Positions 56,273-64,000 of a stretch of 64,000 nt of DNA are shown here, one piece after another. The stretch spans positions 868,001 through 932,000 of the forward strand of contig JBAJFE010000001.1 in the NCBI GenBank assembly GCA_037903355.1. Direction: 5' to 3'. The number at the start of each line of letters is the position of its first letter. Within the stretch, counting starts at the first letter, position 1. A model generated the notes under the pieces. The model was not told the DNA's origin, did not search any database, and worked only from the letters and a program-made list of their open reading frames with translations. Source of the DNA: Trichuris trichiura. Lineage: Eukaryota > Nematoda > Enoplea > Trichinellida > Trichuridae. The translations under genes were made by a program, and so were the position numbers.

Positions 56273-56866
56273 ATGCCAAAGCAAAAACAGTCAAGTCGGG
56301 CCGTCATTAAAAACCTTGTTAACCTGAACACTGAATTTCTTTTCTACACTAGAGCGAAATGGCTAGTAAGGAAGCCGGCTGCCATATACGGTGAAAGCTC
56401 CTTAACGATATTCGAAGCCGTTAACGCCTTTAATTCTTTAGTTGGCACTGAAAGTGTTCTTTTCGTATTGCTGCACTTAAGCCGGCTAATTGCAGATCGG
56501 GGAGCCTTCAGAGTACAAGCGCTGCAAACTAATGAACGAGCAATGGCACAAATATACTGTTGCGGTTCCTCAGTTGTACATCCGGAAATCGTCAGAGTAA
56601 ACGAGAAGAAAGGTGAAATTAACCAAACTTTCTCAAAATTCGCAGCAGAATGGTGGAAAAGAAGCCACCAAGTGCGCGTTCCTTCAAAGAATGATACATT
56701 AATATGCAATTCCCAGTTGCGCCGCACGGACAAGGAGTTAGGATTTGCCAGTCGGAAAACTATAGGCCTGTTGAAGCACACGTGGACCAGCTTGGTCAAA
56801 ATACGACCAGACTTCCTCGCAGTGTGGTGGAACCGACTCTGCGCCAACGACTCTTCTCCGCCATAG
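56273..56866 (+). CDS. long open frame of unknown function (198 codons; opposite-strand frame also open)
   Basis: The plus frame runs MPKQKQSSRAVIKNLVNLNT to LVKIRPDFLAVWWNRLC with no stop. The complementary strand is also open for 186 codons (56904-56344), so which strand codes, if either, is unclear. The plus product is basic with Trp clusters (AAEWWKR, AVWWNR) and has no signal peptide or family I recognise. It could be a single-exon gene, a transposon piece next to the hAT terminus, or chance. Confidence 0.3.
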   Translation: MPKQKQSSRAVIKNLVNLNTEFLFYTRAKWLVRKPAAIYGESSLTIFEAVNAFNSLVGTESVLFVLLHLSRLIADRGAFRVQALQTNERAMAQIYCCGSSVVHPEIVRVNEKKGEINQTFSKFAAEWWKRSHQVRVPSKNDTLICNSQLRRTDKELGFASRKTIGLLKHTWTSLVKIRPDFLAVWWNRLCANDSSPP

Positions 56867-57179
56867 ACACAACATTCAACCATCAGCGCTTGAAAGATGG
56901 GCAAACAACGTTACCTCTCCGACGGTCAAAGGCTAGAAATAGTGCGCGAACAGATTTGGACCATCCTCGCAAGAATTTGCTCTGTTCCCAGGGCCTCTGT
57001 TGGGAATCACTGCAGTAAATGATGATATGCTTTTACACTTTGATCTTAAATTTAGTATACTTTAACGACTTTATGAAAACATCATGGCCACACTAATTAA
57101 CAATAGGTACCCTAAAGGTTTCGTTAAATCTATTACATTTCGTAAGTTCAGCCGATCACCGCCACCTATTCCTGCGAGT

Positions 57180-57960
57180 AACGCACATCACTCTGTTTTG
57201 TTTCTTCTCTATATAATGGAGTAAGTGAACAGATAGGGTGCTCAGGACGGTCCCTCAATTTCACAGCACGTTTCAAACGTTCCTGTAACCGTTCAGTTTT
57301 ACGGAGTGACAAGATTTCAGTTCGTTTTGACAGGAGACCTGGGGTCGTTTAACAAATCAAATGTGCATGCAAAGGCTCTTACGTAGAGAAAACGCGCAAC
57401 AATCTAACAGGTTTGACAGCCATATGAAAACGCGCAGCCGATGCAGGCATGAGAAGGAACGGTTAAGAGGTAAGATGCAACATATGCAGGAAGACCGCAA
57501 AAGCTGGCCCCTGAGATCATGGAAACTACAAAGAAAGTCACCGCTGTCGTTGAACACACGTTTCGACATTCGCTCAGCCTCATGCCGATGATCATAACCC
57601 GGCAGAGCAACTTCCATCTATGCCGAATTAAAGAGATTTTCTTCATCCGCAGTAATGCAAATTTCAATCGCGACAACGGTACAAAGTTTAGTGAGGTGCA
57701 AAGTGCACCAAACAGTAAATTGTTGTCGCACCATATTGAACTAATCTCACCAATTATTCCCTTAAGAAGCCTATATAAACGCTTAACGGAGTGAACACCT
57801 CCTTGTCTTACGCCGATGACGAGACTAGTGCGTCCCGAAAGTTACGTACGTTTGTTCGCTGTGAATTCTTTAACAACTGGCTCATTCATTCGCTGGCAGA
57901 GCGTTTGTTCCGGCTTTTACAGATAAAATTACAAAGAACTGATAAAAAGCCTTGGAAAAA
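57180..57960 (+). mobile_element. Penelope-like element fragment
   Basis: A GIY-YIG remnant (57300-57720) is followed by a decayed hammerhead-like motif (CGATGACGAG...GTCCCGAAAGTTACG, 57811-57850). A CATTCGCTGGCAGAGCGTTTG block at 57890 resembles the CATCCGTTGGTAGAGCAG block of other PLE repeats. The order endonuclease-repeat is as at 11045-12010. Confidence 0.65.
57300..57720 (+). pseudogene. PLE GIY-YIG endonuclease remnant
   Basis: Across frames: VRFDRRPGVV, a stop, QIKCACKGSYVEKTRNNLT, later RRIKE-like and FIRSNANFNRDNGTKFSEV. These parallel the remnant at 11299 and the tail at 48274. Multiple stops show decay. Confidence 0.65.
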
Positions 57961-58063
57961 TCAATAACGCGAACTTCATGAACAAAAGTGCCAAAAAATA
58001 TAACTTATTAGAAAAAATAACATTAAACAATCATGGAAAATTACGCAATCCCCGGAGCGATAG

Positions 58064-59315
58064 CTAACTAGGCACCTTTTCTACTTCAGTCCAGTAGATG
58101 CTCAGCCGTTTGAGCCACAATTTCCAATAGTACTCTAAATACCTAATGTCCAGTTCAAAAATGGTTGCTTCGGAATCTTTGTAGCACACTATTATAATGG
58201 CACTTGTAATCTAAAGAAAAAATGTGGGCACGTCTTAAAAAGATTAGTTCTACTCAATCTTGCCTTGGGACAATCAGGCATAGAATTAAGAGCGCCAGCA
58301 TACGCTACCAATTGCAATGGAGAGTCGTACATGTTGTCCAAATTTACCTTAAGTCTATCACTGGTTTTCAGTTCTAGCAAAACTACACGATCCCTTAAGT
58401 ATAGTACTGAAAAGAAACTACCTTAAAACAGTATACTGTACTTGTATTTCAAAAGAGCATCTATTCGTCCCTTATAACATAGTCTACTGTGATTAATCCA
58501 CGCTTCTCTGGATATCAGTTCTTCGATACTTGGCAGCAGAGGTTTTAAACTGTTCCAATAGGGTTCTGCTGACTTTGAAAGCTGTACTTCGTCGGCAGGT
58601 GTCTTCAAGGTGAGATACTGCATTGTAAGAGCTTCATGCAAAGCATGCCCAAGTTTAAGTCTGTCTGAATGCAAGTAACTGTCCTGCAAACGTAGCCAGA
58701 ACAAAGAACTTCCTAAACCACACCTGAAACTAGCTTGTCAAAATTTTTTTTGCCGTATTTGTCTATCATGTTGTTGCGCCAACTGATCAACGCCTCTCTA
58801 CTTTCCGTGGTTCTTGTAATGTCTAATATTTTTGTAACTGAAGGAAAGTGGAACTTCGCGTCCGTTTCTGAAACAATAGAACACAATAACGTAGCAACAT
58901 AAGAAACTGGGCAGATGCAGTAAAGGAAACGTATGCGAGACTCACGTTGGTCTTTGCACTCTGAATGCTTAGCAGCACAATTCAGAGTGAAAGGAACAGT
59001 TTCGATGGAAGCGAGGTCGTAGGGGTAGCGAAAAGCAGTGCTTCCTATTTCACTTTTACCCCAAACAGGAAGACTAGAAATGGATTTAGCGTTTTGAGAT
59101 TCCTTTTGTACGTTCTTCCTTGAGTCACTTTCACTCGTCTTACAGCGAAATGACCATCTTAGCAACAATGAGCTACAAACGGATTTTAAAAGCACGTAAG
59201 TGTTTTCAACCGCACACCTTTTGCCTTGCTGTTTTACAAGTAAACGAAGCCAATGATTATAACGATACATGCAACTGGAGATAGCAAAGTCCACTACCTT
59301 TATCCTTTTGCTCAA
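58064..59315 (-). CDS. MGME1: mitochondrial genome maintenance exonuclease 1-like (MGME1)
   Basis: MGME1 is a PD-(D/E)XK single-strand exonuclease that trims mtDNA flaps. Exons: 59315 to about 58719, 58683-58437, 58406-58264, 58210-58064; about 376 residues (human 344). Family blocks are FPSVTKILDITR, GHALHEAL, then LLELKTSDRLK (the E-x-K active site), SPLQLVAYAGALNS and a C-terminal YLEYYWKLWLKRL. The last intron uses a GC donor (AAG|GCAAGA) and a CTTTAG acceptor, and both sides match the family in phase. Intron 2 is only 30 nt (58407-58436). The start is uncertain: a Met at 59270 (MYRYNHWLRLLVKQQG) would give a more typical basic mitochondrial presequence. Confidence 0.85.
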
Positions 59316-59442
59316 GTCATTTAAGAATCGTTAACTCGCATTATTGATTTGCAAGGCATCATGTGTACTGTACGCAATGCAATTTATCCACCAATTTTTT
59401 TCCCAAAAGTGAGTTTTCACGAAATCTTTGATTCATGTAGGA

Positions 59443-60166
59443 CATAGGTTCTCAAACTTTTTTGCTCCATCGCGCTCCCTGTGAACGTTTTCGAGCGCTT
59501 GAGCCCCCAATTCTGATTGGTCAATTTTGGGCGTGCTGATTGGCTGGAAGGTAGGGAGTGGCGTAGCCGAGACGTCATTGGGTTCTCAAATTTTTTGCTC
59601 CGTCGTCTCCGGCTGGAAAATTTTTGGAAAACCACTACTCGTGAGAAAATTTCGAAGAAAAGACTTCAACTCCTCGTCACGTGAAAGGCGTACTATAACA
59701 CTCCCGCTTTTCCACCAACCATTTTATGATGGAAAAATTTCTGCCTGCCTTTCACATCTCCTCTCACATTTTTCAGAACATGGTGTCACATGAGCAAGAA
59801 GCATTCATTTGCCTTTCCCGAAAAAAACAATGAATGCGCGTCTATTTGTTTTTTAACCACACCAAACAGAATTGTAGTGACAACTAACCAGATTGAAGTG
59901 AAAACGAAAATTGCGTTGCGGAATAAAAAGAAAATAAAAAGAAGTTAAGACTTAAATATATACGTACATGGCCAGTTACGCAATCACAGTTCTTTTGACG
60001 AAGATACGATATTAAGTGCGACGAAAGGCATAGGGAAAGTATAACGAAAGATAACAGATGACAGTGAAGTTACAAGCGAGCAAGGAAGCACTTCATGCTT
60101 CCTAGAACCTATGCGCTGTCCGTTCCACCCCTGCCTGCCCTGCGACGCAGTTCAGTGTTTGAAACG
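59443..60166 (-). mobile_element. hAT transposon, one end, cut by the LTR retrotransposon
   Basis: It starts CATAGGTTCTCAAA and matches the right part of 27324-29251 in inverse orientation up to CAGTGTTTGAAACG at 60166. There the LTR of the next element begins. The rest of the hAT copy should resume beyond the window after the retrotransposon. Confidence 0.8.
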
Positions 60167-60499
60167 TGTGGGAGAACACTTGCGCCAAGAACGAATGCTT
60201 CGATTCACTGAACTGTTTACTGATGTATGCGAGTACACGATAGAGGAAAGAGTCCCTACGCCCCAGCTCCCGTAATCTTATATAGACGATTATGGGGCCA
60301 TTCTGGGTGAACGGCTCGTTGGTCAGTAACCTGGAGCGAGGTCGCGCATCATCAAGGAGGTGACCTCGTCCGCTAGACGCGGCCTCGATAGGGCCGCATC
60401 CCTTGCACCACAGGGAGGACGACGTCGACGCCAGGCAGTGCGAGGCGTCATCCCACTATGCCCTGAGGGGGGTCCGGTTCACTGGCCAGCATTGCCACA
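60167..60499 (-). repeat. 3' LTR, 333 bp
   Basis: Ends are TGTGG (60167) and CCACA (60499), the same as the 24130 element. The preceding minus-strand sequence is the polypurine tract. Confidence 0.85.
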
Positions 60500-60510
60500 C
60501 TCCCCCCTGA
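60500..60510 (-). other. polypurine tract
   Basis: The minus strand reads TCAGGGGGGAG directly before the LTR's TGTGG. It is the plus-strand DNA primer site of LTR retroelements. The same tract precedes the LTR at 24904. Confidence 0.8.
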
Positions 60511-60639
60511 TCTTACTGATCACAGCATTGGGGGAGGCGCGGCCTGCGAATTCGTGCCGACCGCCTGGGTTCACCAGTCGTAGACTCCATCGCATGATCT
60601 GATCCTGCCTGGTCTTTTCCCGGAAAGAGGACGATTAAA

Positions 60640-63342
60640 TTATCGTCCTGGTCGTCCGCTTGGTTCTTCACTTCCCGCTTCTTCTGAATGCGGGCGGCGG
60701 CGAAGATCGCGGACACGACGGGGAGTCTCGTTGACGACGGCAGCCTGCCGGGACAGAGTGCCGGTAATCATACCTGGTCGGTAACGAGTGTCACACCGAG
60801 CTCCAGGCGGCTTGATCCATACTTTATCGCCAACCGCGTAAGGACCACTCTCGGGCTGCTCTTCCTTCCGTGGTTGGTCGATCCCCCGGAGCCGGACGTC
60901 GTACCTATATATCCCACTAGCCGGAGCTGACTGGGCCTTGCGGTCGTCACGCGGCGTCACATTATATAGGTACACAGCTTCGGCGATTGAACAGCCTTTT
61001 CTTGTGGCTATAACTTTCACCGTGCGATGGCATCGTTCCGCGACGCCGTTTCCGGACGGTACGTAGGCGCACCGAAACCGAAGGTTCACACTCCATCGCA
61101 ACATCAGTTGCGCAAACATCTTGCTCTTGAACGCGGTGTCGTTATCCGCTAGGAGCTCTTCCGGCGCGCCGCGTTCGCAGAACACGGCTTCGAGTTCCTG
61201 CACGACATCCGCACTAGACTGAAGCCTTAGCGACCGCCAGACTGCAAACCTCGAAGGGCCGCAGTCTATCAGGGTGAGGTAAGGCCTCCCGTGGTAGTGC
61301 GTTATATCCATGCCGACTCTGCGCCATGTTTCCTGCACTGCCAAGGTGCCACGTTTCCATTTCACCGGTGCAGGATCAACCGTTCGACAGACTTCGCAGT
61401 CGGTCACGACCTGACGCACCAGTCGTTTGGATACCGTCGGTTGGATCCTTCTGGCGAAGTAGACTGTCCTCCTGACACCTGGGTGGCCCGCAGCGTGATG
61501 GACTCTGCTTATCCACTGTTCGGCGCTTCCGTCGCCGGCCGCTGCGCAGACGGGCTTATTAGCCGCAGAGGCGAACGCCAACCATCGGTGGGGAACACGT
61601 GTCAGAAGATCGGCCTTGTTGTCCGCCGACTTGACGAGCTTGACAGTGAGCTTTAAGTCGTACTCTCTCACCAGCGAGAGGACGATGCCGATGCGCCTCC
61701 GTATCAGCATCTCGTTCGCCGCTTTGGTTTTCAGGCGGGCTCTGCCTGAGAGACCGTTTGATATCCATCGGAAGGCCGTCGCAGAATCCGTCATTAGTTC
61801 GACGGTTTTCATATTCCACGACAGGGCCAGATTCAGGCCCTTGATGGCGGCGTCAATCTCTGCCATATTGATGTGGCATGCGTCGTTGGGGCGCAGCCAA
61901 GCAGCGTCCTCCACGATGGACCCTTCGACTTCAAGCGCTGCGCCGATGGCTAGCGCACTGGCGTCCACCCAGAGTCTGGCCCGCTCACCTGAGACATTCC
62001 ATGCCCTTCTCACGGGATCTTCTTTCCTTATCCTGACAGCGATCTCGCAAAGGAATGTCTTCAACCAGCTGCTTTCGACTGCTTCGTCCCAGCTCGACGT
62101 AGCTGCTGTGACTGCCCTCTTGAGAAACGAAGCAGCAACTCTCAGCCAGCCACATACTGGGAAGTGGCCAGTCAGTCTGCCGCAGTAAGAGAACACTGAT
62201 CGCCGAGACAATCGCTGCGGTACGTCGCCCACCTTGGCGTCCCTTCGCCACACCAGTCGGTCGCGCTCCCCCCAGACTCTCAGCCCGAGAACGCGCGTAC
62301 CGTCGCGGACGCGCTCAGGGGGCTTGCACAACAGCCCGTACCGCGCGAGGTGTTCTTCGACACGGCTGGCTTTGACGACATCCTCGTTGACCAGTATGTC
62401 GTCGAGATAGGCTGAGGTTCCCCGTTTTATGTCCTCATCTCTCGCGAGCACATAGTTGAGGACAGCCTTCATGACTTGAGGAGCGACGTTGAGGCCGAAT
62501 CCCAAGCGAGTGAGGCAAAACTTGCGACCATCGAACACCACTGTTTGGAACGGCCACAAGGATTTCTCCATATGGATTTGCAGGTAGGCCGCCTTCAGAT
62601 CGATTACGGACACGTTGGGTCCCTGTCTGCGCCATTCGCGCAACCTTTGGGCACACACGTCTGCATCGGCCGTAAAGGTTTCGATGAAGGCGTTCAATTC
62701 CCTAAAATCCATAACAGGCCGCACCTTCCCTTTGTTGCGTTGCACCACGGCCATTAGAGGTATCAGCCCTTTCGCTGGTCCGTACTTTTTTTCATCGTAC
62801 GGCACTAGCCAGCCGTTCTCAATCCAATTCCGCAGCTCTTCTCTGTATGCGGACTTGGCTCCGGCCGCTGGCACATATTCTTTGACCCTGTTCCGGAGGA
62901 CGTCTGGTCCTCTACCGTCGGACCATCTCCAAGCAGCGGTCCAACAACGGACCACAGGGTCAAATGTCAGCGTAAAGTCTTTTTCCTCTAATTTTATGCC
63001 GGCAACGCCTGCGGCACCGATCTCCTCGCGCTTCGTTCCAAATCTCACGCGGCGTCGAGGACTGATCGACACTCCGCCTAGGGCCGTCACTGCGTTCATT
63101 CCGAGAATGAAGTCGAAACCCAGCGGCTTAGTATGGGTTACGATTGCTTCGACAGTGACTTGACTACCTTCGACCGGACCGAGACGCACAGTACCTGAAC
63201 CTCGGCAGTTCAACTTCTTACCGTTAACGGCGACTACGTCGATGGCCGGCCCTTTCCACCTTCTGCAACTTGAATGATGAGCAATGCACTTGGAACTCCC
63301 GGTGTCGACCAGGACCGTGCGTTGCACGCCATCGACCATCAT
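60640..63342 (-). CDS. pol: pol polyprotein: protease, reverse transcriptase, RNase H, integrase
   Basis: This uninterrupted 900-codon frame begins with a retropepsin (VLVDTGSSK near residue 10, ILGMNAV near 80). Reverse transcriptase follows (KVRPVMDFRELNAF, VIDLKAAYLQI, YLDDILV near 315), then RNase H (LWVDASALAIGAAL, MAEIDAAIKGLN, MTDSATAF). The integrase has an HHCC finger (HHAAGHPG ... CEVC), catalytic Asp-Asp-Glu (GMDITHYHG, LLADNDTAF, GVAERCHR) and a basic tail. The order protease-RT-RH-integrase is Ty3-type. The ATG at 63342 overlaps the gag stop (ATGA), but the frame stays open upstream to the slippery site at 63417, so the true product is probably a gag-pol fusion by -1 frameshift. 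All catalytic residues are present, so the element may be recently active. Confidence 0.93.
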   Translation of the reverse strand: MMVDGVQRTVLVDTGSSKCIAHHSSCRRWKGPAIDVVAVNGKKLNCRGSGTVRLGPVEGSQVTVEAIVTHTKPLGFDFILGMNAVTALGGVSISPRRRVRFGTKREEIGAAGVAGIKLEEKDFTLTFDPVVRCWTAAWRWSDGRGPDVLRNRVKEYVPAAGAKSAYREELRNWIENGWLVPYDEKKYGPAKGLIPLMAVVQRNKGKVRPVMDFRELNAFIETFTADADVCAQRLREWRRQGPNVSVIDLKAAYLQIHMEKSLWPFQTVVFDGRKFCLTRLGFGLNVAPQVMKAVLNYVLARDEDIKRGTSAYLDDILVNEDVVKASRVEEHLARYGLLCKPPERVRDGTRVLGLRVWGERDRLVWRRDAKVGDVPQRLSRRSVFSYCGRLTGHFPVCGWLRVAASFLKRAVTAATSSWDEAVESSWLKTFLCEIAVRIRKEDPVRRAWNVSGERARLWVDASALAIGAALEVEGSIVEDAAWLRPNDACHINMAEIDAAIKGLNLALSWNMKTVELMTDSATAFRWISNGLSGRARLKTKAANEMLIRRRIGIVLSLVREYDLKLTVKLVKSADNKADLLTRVPHRWLAFASAANKPVCAAAGDGSAEQWISRVHHAAGHPGVRRTVYFARRIQPTVSKRLVRQVVTDCEVCRTVDPAPVKWKRGTLAVQETWRRVGMDITHYHGRPYLTLIDCGPSRFAVWRSLRLQSSADVVQELEAVFCERGAPEELLADNDTAFKSKMFAQLMLRWSVNLRFRCAYVPSGNGVAERCHRTVKVIATRKGCSIAEAVYLYNVTPRDDRKAQSAPASGIYRYDVRLRGIDQPRKEEQPESGPYAVGDKVWIKPPGARCDTRYRPGMITGTLSRQAAVVNETPRRVRDLRRRPHSEEAGSEEPSGRPGR

Positions 63343-64000
63343 TCGAACAGTTGGCAGCGTTCCAATTGCGCTGTGCCTGGGGAGGAGACTGGCGCTGACA
63401 GCTCCTCCCCGTGTCCGTTTCCCTGATGCTTGGAAGCGGTAGCACTGAAGCCTTTCTTGCTTATGCTGGAACTCTGACGTGGAGCAGTGCAGTCTCTCAC
63501 GAAATGGTTCGGACTATTGCACCTAAAGCATCGTCGCTTCGAGACGCCTGCTTTTGGCCGTGTCCTTGAGTTCCTGGTTCCGAGACACAGCTCCTTAACG
63601 CTCGTATTGCGTTCTTCCTTTGTCATCGCCCGTACGCGGGCGAGAATCTGACTGAGGTTGAGATCCTCCATTCGCGCGCCGGCTTTCAGCAACCGTTGAA
63701 GACTCTCTGGCAACCCAGCTACAAAAGCACAAACAAGGGTTTTCTCCGGTACACCTCCGAAAAGAGACGCCAGTCTTCGAAGATCAGCTAGGAAAACGTC
63801 AGGCACTTCAGAGGCTCCAAGCCTTCTTGCGATAAACTCTTCATAGGCGTCATAAGGATCTACCGCGAAAGCAGCGAGCAGCGCATCCTTCAGCCTAGGA
63901 GGGCTCTTCCTTTCGTCATCTGACAACTGCAAGTAAACAGCAAAGGCGCCGTCCGTAAGGCGTAGGGGTATGACTTCAGCAATGTTGTCGATTCCACGCA
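63339..64000 (-). CDS. gag: gag polyprotein (5' end outside the window)
   Basis: The open frame enters from the right edge (GIDNIAEVIPLRLTDGAFAV) and reaches a TGA at 63341-63339. It has a capsid-like helical region (PEKTLVCAFVAGLPESLQRL) and one CCHC zinc knuckle (CFRCNSPNHFVRDC), then a Ser/Lys-rich linker. The final 28 codons overlap pol in the -1 frame. Compared with the remnant at 25849 it is intact. Confidence 0.88.
   Translation of the reverse strand, partial: RGIDNIAEVIPLRLTDGAFAVYLQLSDDERKSPPRLKDALLAAFAVDPYDAYEEFIARRLGASEVPDVFLADLRRLASLFGGVPEKTLVCAFVAGLPESLQRLLKAGARMEDLNLSQILARVRAMTKEERNTSVKELCLGTRNSRTRPKAGVSKRRCFRCNSPNHFVRDCTAPRQSSSISKKGFSATASKHQGNGHGEELSAPVSSPGTAQLERCQLFE
63379..63423 (-). 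promoter_or_regulatory. programmed -1 ribosomal frameshift signal at the gag-pol junction
   Basis: On the minus strand GGGAAAC (63423-63417) sits in gag phase as G GGA AAC, the classic X XXY YYZ heptamer. A 6-nt spacer (GGACAC) is followed by a perfect 9-bp stem GGGGAGGAG / CTCCTCCCC with a 14-nt loop. Slipping back one base reads GGG AAA CGG and enters the pol frame, which is open from here through the protease. Loop bases (GCGC or CTGT) could pair downstream to make a pseudoknot. The signal is seen directly; its activity is inferred. Confidence 0.85.

Larger units (their letters stand above)
60167..64000 (-). mobile_element. Ty3-like LTR retrotransposon (3' LTR, pol, gag), runs off the right edge
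   Basis: On the minus strand the order is gag (edge to 63339), pol (63342-60640), polypurine tract and 3' LTR (60499-60167). The 5' LTR and primer-binding site lie outside. It is the better-preserved relative of the element at 24130 and the only one here with an intact long pol frame. It is inserted in a hAT element. Confidence 0.9.

Noticed and set aside
61616..62188. 190-codon plus-strand frame (and 62615-63163, 182 codons)
   Set aside because: Antisense shadows of the intact pol frame, which has clear catalytic motifs.
1..64000. tRNA and rRNA genes
   Set aside because: I looked for cloverleaf arms, A/B-box pairs and conserved rRNA stretches and found none I could defend by eye. A tRNAscan or Infernal run would settle it.

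Overview
The window is eukaryotic nuclear DNA. Its protein-coding genes are broken by many short GT-AG introns, mostly 41-76 nt, and most of the sequence is transposable-element debris. The recognisable host genes are animal: a contactin-type cell-adhesion protein, a ferritin heavy chain, CSTF3/Suppressor-of-forked and an MGME1-like mitochondrial nuclease. Short TTAGGC-type arrays (the nematode telomere unit) and many Penelope-like elements point to a nematode. A clade I worm of the Trichuris/Trichinella type is my inference and is not proven by the sequence alone.

Layout. 1-2 kb: Penelope-like (PLE) repeats, including a long inverted pair. 2.3-3.55 kb (minus): 5' exons of a contactin-like gene. 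3.6-14.8 kb: mostly repeats (PLE terminal repeats and an endonuclease remnant, a Tigger/pogo element, two hAT elements). 15.2-15.8 kb (minus): ferritin, four exons. 16.85-21.3 kb (plus): CSTF3, about fifteen exons. 21.9-29.6 kb: one Tigger element into which a hAT MITE, an LTR retrotransposon (itself carrying a solo LTR) and a second hAT element have inserted, several with exact target duplications. 30.2-41.1 kb: more DNA transposons (a second Tigger family nested in itself, Mutator-like elements with tandem repeats) around a small secreted acidic protein gene at 36 kb. 41.5-47.4 kb: gene-poor, with a small three-exon gene at 44 kb. 47.7-57.9 kb: PLE, LTR, Tigger and hAT remnants. 58.1-59.3 kb (minus): MGME1-like gene. 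59.4-64 kb: hAT end interrupted by a Ty3-like LTR retrotransposon with an intact 900-codon pol frame, running off the right edge.

The host genes are unrelated housekeeping or secreted genes and do not form a pathway. The points most worth following are: (1) a textbook -1 programmed frameshift signal (slippery heptamer, 6-nt spacer, 9-bp stem) at the gag-pol junction of the 60-64 kb LTR element; (2) a dispersed family of hammerhead-ribozyme-like motifs, at least ten copies, tied to the PLE terminal repeats; (3) three positions, two in CSTF3 and one in MGME1, where the reading frame is restored only by GT-AG introns of 23, 25 and 30 nt; (4) the deeply nested transposon stack at 21.9-29.6 kb. 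Exon boundaries are hand-derived from splice sites, phase and family similarity, without any database search.
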